Below the pieces are notes generated by a model. The model searched no databases, was not told the DNA's origin, and saw only the letters and a program-made list of their open reading frames with translations. Both the position numbers and the translations under genes were made by a program. This document shows positions 1 through 7,729 of a stretch of 27,973 bases of DNA, in pieces. The stretch comes from Oscillospiraceae bacterium (lineage in GTDB: Bacteria > Bacillota_A > Clostridia > Oscillospirales > Ruminococcaceae): the NCBI GenBank assembly GCA_017523995.1, contig JAFWUX010000112.1, positions 1 to 27,973 of the forward strand. The letters run 5' to 3'. The stretch's first letter is position 1; the number at the start of each line of letters is the position of its first letter.

Positions 1-204
1 CGCGAGACCTACGCCCCTAGGGGAGAGAGGATCACGGAAGGGAGAGCGCGAGAGGGAAACCCTAAGGAGAGAGGGGAATGCGAGCGAAGCGAGTTTCCTC
101 TCTCGCCTTGGGGTGTCTCTCTCGCATTCGCGCCCCGCGCCCAGTAAAATCAAACCTTTGGACAAAGGATACAGAACAATAAACCCAAAATCAGCTTTAG
201 CAAA
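1..204. other. Intergenic region with a long imperfect inverted repeat
   Basis: I see no convincing gene here. Positions 60-79 and 94-113 form an imperfect inverted repeat, with about 16 of 20 positions able to pair around a 14-base apex. A small CCCCTAGGGG palindrome lies near position 14. The stretch is purine-rich on the plus strand up to about 90 and pyrimidine-rich after it, as expected for one large stem. The left part is cut by the window edge, so the full element cannot be judged. The remaining 140-204 part is AT-richer and shows nothing recognisable. Confidence 0.4.
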
Positions 205-249
205 CATAAAAGCCGCCAAATCAACGCATTAACGCTGATTCAGCGGCTT
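205..249 (-). terminator. Intrinsic terminator downstream of the gtrA-like gene
   Basis: On the minus strand the arms AAGCCGC (243-249) and GCGGCTT (210-216) pair. Inner bases extend this into a long imperfect stem, since AATCAGCG can pair with much of GCGTTGATT. The stem is followed directly by TTTTATGTTT. It lies about 105 bases after the gtrA-like stop codon and is the first strong terminator met by transcripts of genes 3554-5104, 861-3230 and 354-848. Confidence 0.8.
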
Positions 250-261
250 CATTCTATCCAC

Positions 262-352
262 ACATAAACATGGGGTCTGGGGATAAATCCCCAGCGAGGG
301 GTTTGGGGGCGAGCAGCCCCCATTATCAATCATCGCGAAGCGATACCTTTTT
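262..352 (-). repeat. Multi-hairpin intergenic repeat, copy 1 (3' UTR of gtrA-like gene)
   Basis: Read on the minus strand, this element starts within a few bases of the gtrA-like stop codon. It holds three hairpins in order: a head ATCGC-TTC-GCGAT (332-344), a GGGGGC/GCCCCC stem (305-321), and CTGGGGAT/ATCCCCAG (277-294). The same order of modules, with the same linkers (GATGATT-ATAATGGGG and ACCCC), occurs on the plus strand at 27885-27973. There the second and third stems have different sequences but still pair. It is not coding. Confidence 0.75.
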
Positions 353-353
353 T

Positions 354-848
354 TCATGCCTCTTTCTTCTTGCTGTAAAGCAGAATCTTTCTTGCAAAGA
401 AATTCCAGAGGAACGAGACCGCCGTCGCAACCAGCTTTGCAATAATCTGGAACAGCGAGGTCTTGTCGCCGAGCCACAGCTCAAACAGCTTCGTGATGCC
501 GATCGTAATCAGCAGACCAACCACGCCGATCGCAGCAAAGCTGATAAACTCCACAAACTTGTTCTCAACCTTGGAATTCTTGAAAATCCAGAACGTGCTG
601 ATAACATAATTCACAGCCAGTCCCGCGATGAACGAGAGCGAATTCGCAACCCATCCAAAGGACTTCTGCTCACCGAACACAAACCGGAACAGCAGCCATG
701 AGACGGCAAAATCCACCAGAAACGCCAGTCCGCCGACAAAACAATAGCGGAAAAACTGAATCAGCGTGTTTTCCGTATCCCCGACAAACAGCTTCTTGAA
801 CTTGCCCGTCTTGCAGATATCCAGAACCTCTTTCAGTGCGTCACTCAT
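354..848 (-). CDS. GtrA family membrane protein (probable lipid-linked sugar flippase)
   Basis: The 164-residue protein is a GtrA family member of normal length. After a 30-residue cytoplasmic head, four hydrophobic segments are visible at about 34-56, 65-88, 98-120 and 131-156. The start FFRYCFVGG and the terminal WNFFARKILLY are typical family landmarks. GtrA proteins are thought to flip undecaprenyl-phosphate-linked single sugars for decoration of surface glycans. The ATG has AAAGGAG seven bases upstream and the gene follows the 861-3230 gene by 12 bases, so they are co-transcribed. No GtrB-type glucosyltransferase is in the window, so a charging partner must be elsewhere or be replaced by the neighbouring GT-C-like protein. 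The family call is firm; the substrate is unknown. Confidence 0.92.
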   Translation of the reverse strand: MSDALKEVLDICKTGKFKKLFVGDTENTLIQFFRYCFVGGLAFLVDFAVSWLLFRFVFGEQKSFGWVANSLSFIAGLAVNYVISTFWIFKNSKVENKFVEFISFAAIGVVGLLITIGITKLFELWLGDKTSLFQIIAKLVATAVSFLWNFFARKILLYSKKKEA

Positions 849-860
849 TTTGAATCTCCT

Positions 861-3230
861 TTAATGCCAGAATACAAACATGGATTCCGCGTTCTGATAG
901 AGCAGCGGATAGTTTTCGTGGATTGCGCCCTCGCGGTTTCCGATCAGCAGCAGCACAACCGTCAGGACAGTTGCCGCGCAGGATATCGCGGAAAGCCGGT
1001 AGCGCAGACCTTCTGTCTGTTCTGCCGCCGTCACAAGGACGATCGCACCGCAGACACACAGGATCGGTGCCAGATCAAAGATATACTGCAGACCGTTTCC
1101 GGCAAGGCAGAAATCCATCCAGCCGACGATGCACGCGACTGCAAAACCGGTCAGCAGGACAGCTTTCTTCTGCAGCGCCGTGACCGCTTTCTGCGGCGTC
1201 TCGGCACAGCTGCCGGTGCAGGCAGTCCGGAGCAGAATCAGCGCAGCGGCAAACATCGGAATCCAGAGCACGCCGATGTTGCTGTAGGTGAAGCGATAGC
1301 GCTCATAATTCTGCAATCCCTGCCACGAGAGCTTGATAAACGGGAAGGAACCGTTGAACTCCGGCGGCTGCAGCATGTAGTGATAGATGCCGTCCGGAAT
1401 TGCGTAAAGCCGCAGTCCGTTCGCATTGACATTGCTGACCGTCAGCTGATAGGTCGCGCCGAAATCGGTATAAGAGCCGAACCGCGCGTTATTGTAGATC
1501 AGCAGCCCGATGACAACGGCAAACAGCGGCACCGCAAAGATGCCTGCTTTCATCAGCTTCTCCTTCCACTTCGCCTCGCGGTTCAGCACAACGCCGAGGA
1601 ACAGCGGAATCAGAACCGCTGCCGAAATCGCGACACTCGGACGGCTGCCGGCACAAAGCCCGAGCGCCAGTCCGGAGATGCCGAAGTGAACATAGTTTTT
1701 CCAGATTTTCTTCTGCTCCCTGCAGGCGGCAAAGCCCTGCCAGAGCGTCAGCATCAAAAAGCAGATTGCCGAGATCACCGGCAGCACATACATGCCGTAG
1801 CTCTGCAGCGTGTAGAAGATGCCGACCGCAAAGACCGATGCCGGCAGACTCAGGCACAGCATCAGGAAATTCGGCTTTTTGACCAGCAGCTCCACGCCGG
1901 AGATCACAGCCATGCAGGTGAATGCCGCCGTGAACAGCGAGAAGAACATGATCGCCCAGCGCAGCGTCGGCAGCTTGTGCGTCAGCCAGTAGGTCGGATA
2001 GTAGAGCGTCACGAGCGGCGTGATGCCGAAGTAGGAGTAGTATTTTCCGTCCTTGTAGGCATGGTCCCAGGCATAGTAGATACCTTCCTCCTCGCGGACG
2101 GAGTTGTCATAGACCTCGGATTCGGAAAGCCCCTTGAGTCCCTCGCTCGCTTCCATGCGCAGTGCGGTCTGCCCGTGCATCAGCGCATCAAAGGTCTGCA
2201 CGAAGATATCCTCGCCGCCCGTGCCGATCTCCGGATCATATTCGATCAGCTCCTGATGGGAATACAGCAGCAGCGGCGCACAGATACAGCAGCATGTGAT
2301 CACGGCGAGCACGATGCGGTGGCTGAGTTTTGTTCTGTCATAGGTCACGCGGTGCAGCGCAAAGCAGTTGATCGCCAGCACTGCGGTGACAATCATCATC
2401 AGCAGCAGATACCGGAGCACCATGAACCGGAACGGCTGCGCGGTCGATTCGGTGATATGATACACAGCGATCTGATCGCCGATGTTTTCAAACACCAGCC
2501 GCACGGAATAGAGCTTGCCGTAGGGATCAAAATTCAGCGAGAATGATTCGCCGTTGCCTGCAACATAGCGGCGGTCCGCCTGCTTGTAGACGCGCGAAAA
2601 GTTTTCGTCCTTGATGTCAGCCGTCACCTGAATCATGCGGTTGACATCCTTCTTTTCCATGGCGATTGTGACGGCACGCGCATCTTCCGAGAGTGTCAGT
2701 TCGACCTCTGCGCGTTCACTGTTCAGCAGCAGCTCCGTTTCGGGATCATCCGTAAACTCCGCATTGCTCCCGAGCGTGATCTGCTGCACATTGCCGGATT
2801 TCGGATTCGCGGTCAGGCTCTTTGCACCGAAGAAGAAGCATTCGAGCAGCAGCAGCGCGGCACCGGCAGCGGCAGTCCGGCTGAGAAACCGGTTCAGACG
2901 TTCCTTTTTGGTATAGCGCGTGACGATCAGAGCGGCAAAGCCGAGCAGCGAGCAGAGCAGCATGGCAATCCAGCTGATGCCGGTGCTGCCCTTGACCGTG
3001 AAATGCGAAACGAGCGCATCCGCGATCAGATACAGCACGATCTGCAGCGCCGCCGTAATCCCGATCAGCGTGAATGCGAGCCTGTTGCCCTTGCACTTTC
3101 CGAGGATACGCTCGGCAAACCGCCCCGGCAGATTTGCCGGAGCGGTCTTTTTCGTCAGTTCAGCTGCGGTCGCAGCCGCGATCAGTGCAGTACAAAGCGG
3201 AATCAGAAAATCCGCAGCCATTGTTCTCAT
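861..3230 (-). CDS. Large multi-spanning membrane protein, GT-C glycosyltransferase-like
   Basis: This 789-residue protein has four N-terminal hydrophobic segments (about 4-25, 50-75, 83-105, 115-138). A mostly beta-like polar domain follows (about 145-265), then segments near 268-292 and 305-325. A long loop carries WDHAYKDGKYYSYFG (388-402), and many further membrane spans run to the C-terminus. The loop motif recurs in polyprenyl-sugar-dependent GT-C-like proteins of Clostridia, as I recall; that is family memory, not a search result. Such proteins transfer sugars outside the cell from lipid-phosphate donors, which fits the adjacent GtrA flippase. The first ATG (3230) has AAAGGAG 12 bases upstream; a second ATG nine bases later is less well placed. 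The exact donor and acceptor cannot be told. Confidence 0.75.
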   Translation of the reverse strand: MRTMAADFLIPLCTALIAAATAAELTKKTAPANLPGRFAERILGKCKGNRLAFTLIGITAALQIVLYLIADALVSHFTVKGSTGISWIAMLLCSLLGFAALIVTRYTKKERLNRFLSRTAAAGAALLLLECFFFGAKSLTANPKSGNVQQITLGSNAEFTDDPETELLLNSERAEVELTLSEDARAVTIAMEKKDVNRMIQVTADIKDENFSRVYKQADRRYVAGNGESFSLNFDPYGKLYSVRLVFENIGDQIAVYHITESTAQPFRFMVLRYLLLMMIVTAVLAINCFALHRVTYDRTKLSHRIVLAVITCCCICAPLLLYSHQELIEYDPEIGTGGEDIFVQTFDALMHGQTALRMEASEGLKGLSESEVYDNSVREEEGIYYAWDHAYKDGKYYSYFGITPLVTLYYPTYWLTHKLPTLRWAIMFFSLFTAAFTCMAVISGVELLVKKPNFLMLCLSLPASVFAVGIFYTLQSYGMYVLPVISAICFLMLTLWQGFAACREQKKIWKNYVHFGISGLALGLCAGSRPSVAISAAVLIPLFLGVVLNREAKWKEKLMKAGIFAVPLFAVVIGLLIYNNARFGSYTDFGATYQLTVSNVNANGLRLYAIPDGIYHYMLQPPEFNGSFPFIKLSWQGLQNYERYRFTYSNIGVLWIPMFAAALILLRTACTGSCAETPQKAVTALQKKAVLLTGFAVACIVGWMDFCLAGNGLQYIFDLAPILCVCGAIVLVTAAEQTEGLRYRLSAISCAATVLTVVLLLIGNREGAIHENYPLLYQNAESMFVFWH

Positions 3231-3553
3231 GACGGTTCTGTACTCCTTTGATTATTTGGGCGAATAAAAATTCAGGTGGATTCTCTTAGAAATAAGGTGG
3301 TTCAGAACGGTTAAAATGAATAAGGTATCGCTTCGCGATGCGATTTTGAATGGGTGCCTCACTTGCAGGCACCCAAGCCCGCGAACGCTTGAACGCCGGG
3401 GGAGTTTCGATCTCTGCAGAGATCGACCAGAGGCTCCGCGCCTCTGGACTCCCGCAAACTTTTGAAAAAGTTTGATCAAAACTTTTGATATGTGCGCCGT
3501 TAAACAGATTATTTAACCATAATTTGCCAGCCACCTAAAAGTTACATACCCGA
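3231..3553. other. Intergenic gap filled mainly by a multi-hairpin repeat
   Basis: The gap lies between the FAD enzyme gene (stop at 3554) and the GT-C-like gene (start 3230), both on the minus strand. Positions 3321-3489 hold a structured repeat on the plus strand, described separately. A smaller GTTAAA/TTTAAC inverted repeat lies near 3503-3521. I found no convincing sigma-A promoter for the downstream gene in the gap, so read-through from the promoter at 5172-5200 is the simplest view. Short open frames here fall inside the repeat and have no ribosome binding site. Confidence 0.6.
3321..3489 (+). repeat. Multi-hairpin intergenic repeat, copy 2
   Basis: The element begins with the shared head ATCGC-TTC-GCGAT (3327-3339). 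It continues with GGGTGCCT/AGGCACCC (3352-3374), a perfect palindrome CGATCTCTG/CAGAGATCG (3408-3425), and CCAGAGGC/GCCTCTGG (3427-3447). GGGAGT (3400-3405) and ACTCCC (3448-3453) can enclose the last two as a three-way junction. Two A/T-rich stems follow: AAACTTT/AAAGTTT (3456-3473) and ATCAAAA/TTTTGAT (3475-3489). The last two match hairpins at 27830-27869 with compensatory differences. Confidence 0.8.
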
Positions 3554-5104
3554 TTATTTCGATTCGTGATATTCCTTTTCCGTGTTGACATTCCAGATAT
3601 TGGACTTATCAGTGCTGCCCGCCTTGATTGCAGCAGCAGCGTTGATTGCCGTCAGCATGGAGTGATCCATGTTGTTGTATCTGTGCTGACCGTTTCTGCC
3701 GACGCAGAACAGGTTATCGTAGCCGTCGAGGAACTTGACAACCTCATCGAATTCGCTGTAGGTATCGAAATATGCCGGATATGCCTTCTTGACCTTTTCG
3801 CGGTGTGCATCGAGGCAGACGCCCTTTTCGATGACGCCCATCTTGCGCAGCTCCTTGACTGCGAATGCGATGCACTCCTCATCAGTCATGTTCCAGAAGT
3901 CATCGCCCTCATCGCAGAAGTACTCCAGACCGATCCAGACGGTCTCCTCAGGCTTCTGCACCATGTAAGGCGACCAGTTGTTGAAGATCTGGATTCTGCC
4001 GAGCTTGACGCCCTTATCCTGCACATAGATCCAGCAGTCCGGAACGATGTTTGCAAGCGTGCGCTTGTCTGTCTGGTTTTTGAGGTTGAGCTTCTTGACC
4101 AGCAGACCGACGGTGACAAAATCGCGGTAGGGCAGACCGCCTGCAATGCGCTGAATCTCAGCATTTGCATCCGCCATGCCGCCGACCAGATTCTTGATCG
4201 GCATCGAGGAGATGAAGACATCGCCAGCGATCTCCTCCTCGCCGTCTGCGGTCTTGCAGACAACCGAGGTCACCTTGCCGTTTTCGGTGTTGATCTTTTC
4301 CACAGCGCAGCCGAAGCGGATCTCGCCGCCCATTTCCTGCACCTTGCTGCCGACCAGCTCCCAGAGCTGACCCGGACCGTACTTCGGATACCAGAACTGC
4401 TCGATCAGCGAGGTCTCGGCGTTCTTGTTGTTCTTTTTGCCGGTCAGCTTGCTGAACATATCCTTGATGATCGCCATGATCGAGAGACCCTTGACGCGCT
4501 GGCTGCCCCAGTCCGCGGAGATTTCGCGCGGATGGCGTCCCCAGAGCTTTTCGGTGTAGCCCTCAAAGAACATCGAATAGAGCACTCTGCCGAAGCGGTT
4601 GATATAGAAGTTTTCGAGGTTATCCTCCGGCAGCTTGCTGATCGTCGATTTCAGATAGCTGAAGCCTGCCTTCATCGTTGTCAGGAAGCCCATGTTCTTG
4701 ATGGTGTTCATGTTCATGCTGACCGGATAATCGAAGAAGCACTTATTATAGTAGATGCGGGAGACTCTGTCACGCACCAGCATGACAACATCTTCCTTCT
4801 GCGGATCCGGACCGCCCTGCACGAGCGGCTTTTCTCTGCCGAGCATCTGGTCATCGAAGGAGGGCTTGCCCTGCACCGGCATGAGGTCGCTCCACCACTT
4901 CATAATGGTATCATCCTTGGAGAAGAAGCGGTGACCGCCGATATCCATGCGGTTGCCGTGGTAGCGCACTGTCTGCGAGATACCGCCGAGCACTTCGCTC
5001 TCCTCGAGAATCGTGACGCGGTATTCGCCGCTGCCGTCCTTCAGCAGCTCGTATGCAGCAGTCAGACCGGCAGGACCGCCGCCGATGATAATGACATTCT
5101 TCAT
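3554..5104 (-). CDS. FAD-dependent oxidoreductase, UDP-galactopyranose mutase-like
   Basis: The 516-residue protein starts with a Rossmann FAD-binding fold: GGGPAG (8-13), an acidic residue ending the second strand (ILEE, about 32-35) and the conserved GGHRFFSK (56-63). Near the C-terminus [15 protein letters not shown] (469-483) is the second FAD-contacting region typical of this amine-oxidase/UDP-galactopyranose-mutase-like group. Family members occur in surface polysaccharide loci, but their reaction is mostly not established. The ATG at 5104 is chosen because AAAGAGGAA stands just upstream. A TTG seven codons earlier would overlap that site. It has its own strong promoter (5172-5200), setting it apart from the preceding glycan operon. 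A sugar-nucleotide ring or redox modification is an inference. Confidence 0.85.
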   Translation of the reverse strand: MKNVIIIGGGPAGLTAAYELLKDGSGEYRVTILEESEVLGGISQTVRYHGNRMDIGGHRFFSKDDTIMKWWSDLMPVQGKPSFDDQMLGREKPLVQGGPDPQKEDVVMLVRDRVSRIYYNKCFFDYPVSMNMNTIKNMGFLTTMKAGFSYLKSTISKLPEDNLENFYINRFGRVLYSMFFEGYTEKLWGRHPREISADWGSQRVKGLSIMAIIKDMFSKLTGKKNNKNAETSLIEQFWYPKYGPGQLWELVGSKVQEMGGEIRFGCAVEKINTENGKVTSVVCKTADGEEEIAGDVFISSMPIKNLVGGMADANAEIQRIAGGLPYRDFVTVGLLVKKLNLKNQTDKRTLANIVPDCWIYVQDKGVKLGRIQIFNNWSPYMVQKPEETVWIGLEYFCDEGDDFWNMTDEECIAFAVKELRKMGVIEKGVCLDAHREKVKKAYPAYFDTYSEFDEVVKFLDGYDNLFCVGRNGQHRYNNMDHSMLTAINAAAAIKAGSTDKSNIWNVNTEKEYHESK

Positions 5105-5141
5105 TTCATGTTCCTCTTTAATCAAAATTTTGTATCAATTT

Positions 5142-5161
5142 ATTCTGCCAAAAAACAGAAT
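5142..5161 (-). other. Small 5' leader hairpin of the FAD enzyme mRNA
   Basis: The arms ATTCTG and CAGAAT pair around an eight-base T/G-rich loop. They lie between the predicted transcription start (about 5165) and the ribosome binding site. With only six pairs it may be incidental; no known riboswitch is recognised. Confidence 0.3.
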
Positions 5162-5171
5162 ACACTGTTTT

Positions 5172-5200
5172 ATTATATCATACAATATGCAGGTTGTCAA
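5172..5200 (-). promoter_or_regulatory. Sigma-A promoter of the FAD enzyme unit
   Basis: A perfect TTGACA (5195-5200) is followed after 17 bases by a perfect TATAAT (5172-5177) on the minus strand. This gives a leader of about 60 bases before the ATG at 5104. No clear terminator for the upstream glycan operon is seen between 5201 and 5308, so read-through may add to expression. Confidence 0.9.
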
Positions 5201-5308
5201 GAATCTGCATGGTTGTACTGATATCACTGTCTATAGAGACCGCAATGCGGCAAAAAGGGTTACAGCATTTCGCGGATTTCGTCCGATTGCACAGTTTGCT
5301 CCGGCTGT

Positions 5309-7675
5309 TCACTCCGGAATCCGGACTGCAGCCGCAGTCCATGTCATCGGCTCATTGCGGAACTCCGCCGGCATCGGATAAAGCCCCTGCCCGATCGGGA
5401 CAAGCGCCGCCAGCCGCAGACCGTTATCCGCAAGCTCCTTCTCGATGGCGCGGCGTGTCCAGAAGATATCGTAGATCTGATACTGTCCCCAGCCGTTGCT
5501 CTGCCGGTGCGGAATCTCAAAGCGCGCGTTCGGCACATCAAAGAGCAGCACGCCGTTTTCGCCGATCAGATTCCGGAGCTTTGCCCAGAGCATCTTCCGC
5601 GTGCCGTATTCATAATGCCGGATGAAGCGGAAGATTGTCACCGCATCATATGTTCCCCCGATTTCATCGGAGAGCAGATCAAGCTGCCGGATATCGACAT
5701 TGCTGTACTGCGATTCGAGCAGCCGCAGCATCGCCGGAGAGGCATCGCAGGCGGTGCAGTCACCGTAAGAGAGCAGCTCGTGCAGGATTCTGCCGGTGCC
5801 GCTTGCAAGATCAAGCAGCTGCGGATTTTTTCTGCCGCGCAGCAGATGCTCCAGCAGAACCGAAACGCTCTGGCGCTCCATGAGGTCAAAGCAGTTCTGC
5901 GGATAGGACGAGAACCGCGTCTCCTCATAATTTGCGGCGACATCCTGCCGCTGATAGTAGGCGCGCAACGGCGCCGTGCCCTTGATCAGGTGCAGATTGC
6001 GCAGCTTGAGCTGACGGTCCCACTCATAGAGCGTGTGAACACCCTGCGGCATCGCTTCGGCAATGCAGTCCTCAACATAGCGGACAAACTCCTTGCCCGA
6101 GAGCAGATCGCGCAGCTTTTCAGTCCGCCACGGCTCCTGAAATGCAGACGCATATTTTGGCAGCAGACGCAGTGCTTTTGCAAGCGACGCCGCATCGTTT
6201 CCTTCGGCGACAAGTCCGATGCCGCAGGCGTCGATCAGCTCTGAGACACCGGCGCAGGGCGTTGCAACCGCCGGGATGCCGAGCAGCATGCCCTCAACCG
6301 CCGAAAGCGAACACGCATGATTGTAATTCTCCTCTGCGTAGGGAATCAGCACGCAGTCAATCTCGCCGTAAAACGCGGTCATATCGCAGGAGCCCGTGCG
6401 GATCTCACAGTTCTTCGCACTGCGCAGAATCTCCGGCACCGGAACAGCATCCGCATCCCGCCAGAGCACCAGAAAACGGATATCCGGATTCTGCTGCACC
6501 AGCTCGCAAAGCGCCGGAATGCCTCTTGCATCCGTCTGCTCCGTGCCCATCGGCGAGGACGCAAAGCCGACTGTCATCCGCTCCGGATCCAGCGCGCGCG
6601 GACGCCGCGTGAACATCGGCTTTTTGATGTCGATATAGGGATACATCACCGCGGGGCGCCGGAAACCGTGCTGCTCCATGATATCCGCGGCGCGGTTCGA
6701 GGCGACGCAGTAATGCTGCACGCCGAAATCGCAGAGATGCAGCAGCTCCTGCATCTTGCTGCCGCCGAGCGCCTGCGCCGGATTCTGTCCGCTGAGACGC
6801 AGCACCGCATTGCGCAGCAGCATGCACTGATCGCCCGCCGTCAGGATCGCGGTTGTGCTCTCGCAGAAGATCAGCAGCGCCGGATCGTACTGCCGCATCC
6901 AGCCGCCGAGCAGATCATCGGGGACATAGTGCACATCGCCGCTGACGGATGCTTCGCCGCCCGCCTGCTCGATCGAGACAATATAAACCGGATGCCGGCA
7001 GGAATCGCGCAGCAGCAGGTAGAGATCCCAGATTTCGTTGCGGATCGCTTCGATGCGCCTGCCGCTGCCGAATGCATTGCAGACAATCGCGATCGGCTTC
7101 ATCAGCTTCGGGTCGGTCAGGCGCTCCATAGATTCCGAAAGCGCTCTGCGGTAGGCGGCGCTGAGGTTTTCCAGCGCTGTTTCGGTCTCCTCCTCGGAGT
7201 TCGCCTTCTGCACCGCATGGAATGACTGAAACAGCAATTCTGTCCCGATGACGGGCAGCTTTGTCAGCGGCGGCTCTCCGACCCCGCTGCGGCTTTCCGG
7301 TGCAGCGATGCAGAGACTGCGCTCCAGCTCCGCCGAAACCGCTCCGATTGCAGCCTGCTCCTGCGTATGCGTGCGCGCGAGGGTCTGCCGCGTCTCCTTG
7401 CGGAAATCTGCGATCCGCTGCTTGCATTCCGCGCGAACAACCGCGATTTCGCCCTCAAACGCCTCCACGCGCTGATAAAGCGCTTCGATCAGCTCCGCAG
7501 ATGCCGTGTTAAACTGATTCTGCGTCTCGCCGAACGGCGCAACATACCAGTATGTCAGCTTTCTGCCGAGACGCTTTGCCAGCTTGAATTTTCCGGGCGG
7601 CGCAGGCTCAACCGTAAAGCTGCCCTTTGCGGCGCGCATTGCCCGCAGTTTTTTCTCCAGTACATCCCGTTCCAT
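5309..7675 (-). CDS. Fusion protein: coiled coil, GT4-like glycosyltransferase, class I methyltransferase
   Basis: The 788-residue protein has three parts. Residues about 48-120 begin with FGETQNQFN and run into a charged, probably coiled-coil helix. Residues about 190-545 resemble a GT4 fold; SLSAVEGMLLGIPAVATP (456-473) matches the C-terminal nucleotide-sugar loop, although the first glutamate of the usual E-x7-E pair is missing. Residues about 595-788 are a SAM-dependent methyltransferase with LDLASGTGR (621-629) as motif I. It is the last gene of the glycan operon, next to Wzt. In other ABC-exported O-antigens a methyltransferase joined to a coiled coil caps the chain and sets its length; a similar job is inferred here. 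The ATG at 7675 follows GGAGG with nine bases spacing; a TTG eight codons upstream is less likely. Confidence 0.82.
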   Translation of the reverse strand: MERDVLEKKLRAMRAAKGSFTVEPAPPGKFKLAKRLGRKLTYWYVAPFGETQNQFNTASAELIEALYQRVEAFEGEIAVVRAECKQRIADFRKETRQTLARTHTQEQAAIGAVSAELERSLCIAAPESRSGVGEPPLTKLPVIGTELLFQSFHAVQKANSEEETETALENLSAAYRRALSESMERLTDPKLMKPIAIVCNAFGSGRRIEAIRNEIWDLYLLLRDSCRHPVYIVSIEQAGGEASVSGDVHYVPDDLLGGWMRQYDPALLIFCESTTAILTAGDQCMLLRNAVLRLSGQNPAQALGGSKMQELLHLCDFGVQHYCVASNRAADIMEQHGFRRPAVMYPYIDIKKPMFTRRPRALDPERMTVGFASSPMGTEQTDARGIPALCELVQQNPDIRFLVLWRDADAVPVPEILRSAKNCEIRTGSCDMTAFYGEIDCVLIPYAEENYNHACSLSAVEGMLLGIPAVATPCAGVSELIDACGIGLVAEGNDAASLAKALRLLPKYASAFQEPWRTEKLRDLLSGKEFVRYVEDCIAEAMPQGVHTLYEWDRQLKLRNLHLIKGTAPLRAYYQRQDVAANYEETRFSSYPQNCFDLMERQSVSVLLEHLLRGRKNPQLLDLASGTGRILHELLSYGDCTACDASPAMLRLLESQYSNVDIRQLDLLSDEIGGTYDAVTIFRFIRHYEYGTRKMLWAKLRNLIGENGVLLFDVPNARFEIPHRQSNGWGQYQIYDIFWTRRAIEKELADNGLRLAALVPIGQGLYPMPAEFRNEPMTWTAAAVRIPE

Positions 7676-7729
7676 TGAACCATCCCTCCGTCTTATCAAA
7701 TTTCATACGGAAACATGTTTTCCTTCGTA

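Noticed and set aside
3252..3534. Short open frames between the FAD enzyme and the GT-C-like gene
   Set aside because: They lie within the structured repeat, have no start signals and give low-complexity products.
5201..5308. Terminator of the glycan operon (CCGCATTGCGG palindrome)
   Set aside because: The stem is only five pairs and no T-run follows it in the right direction.
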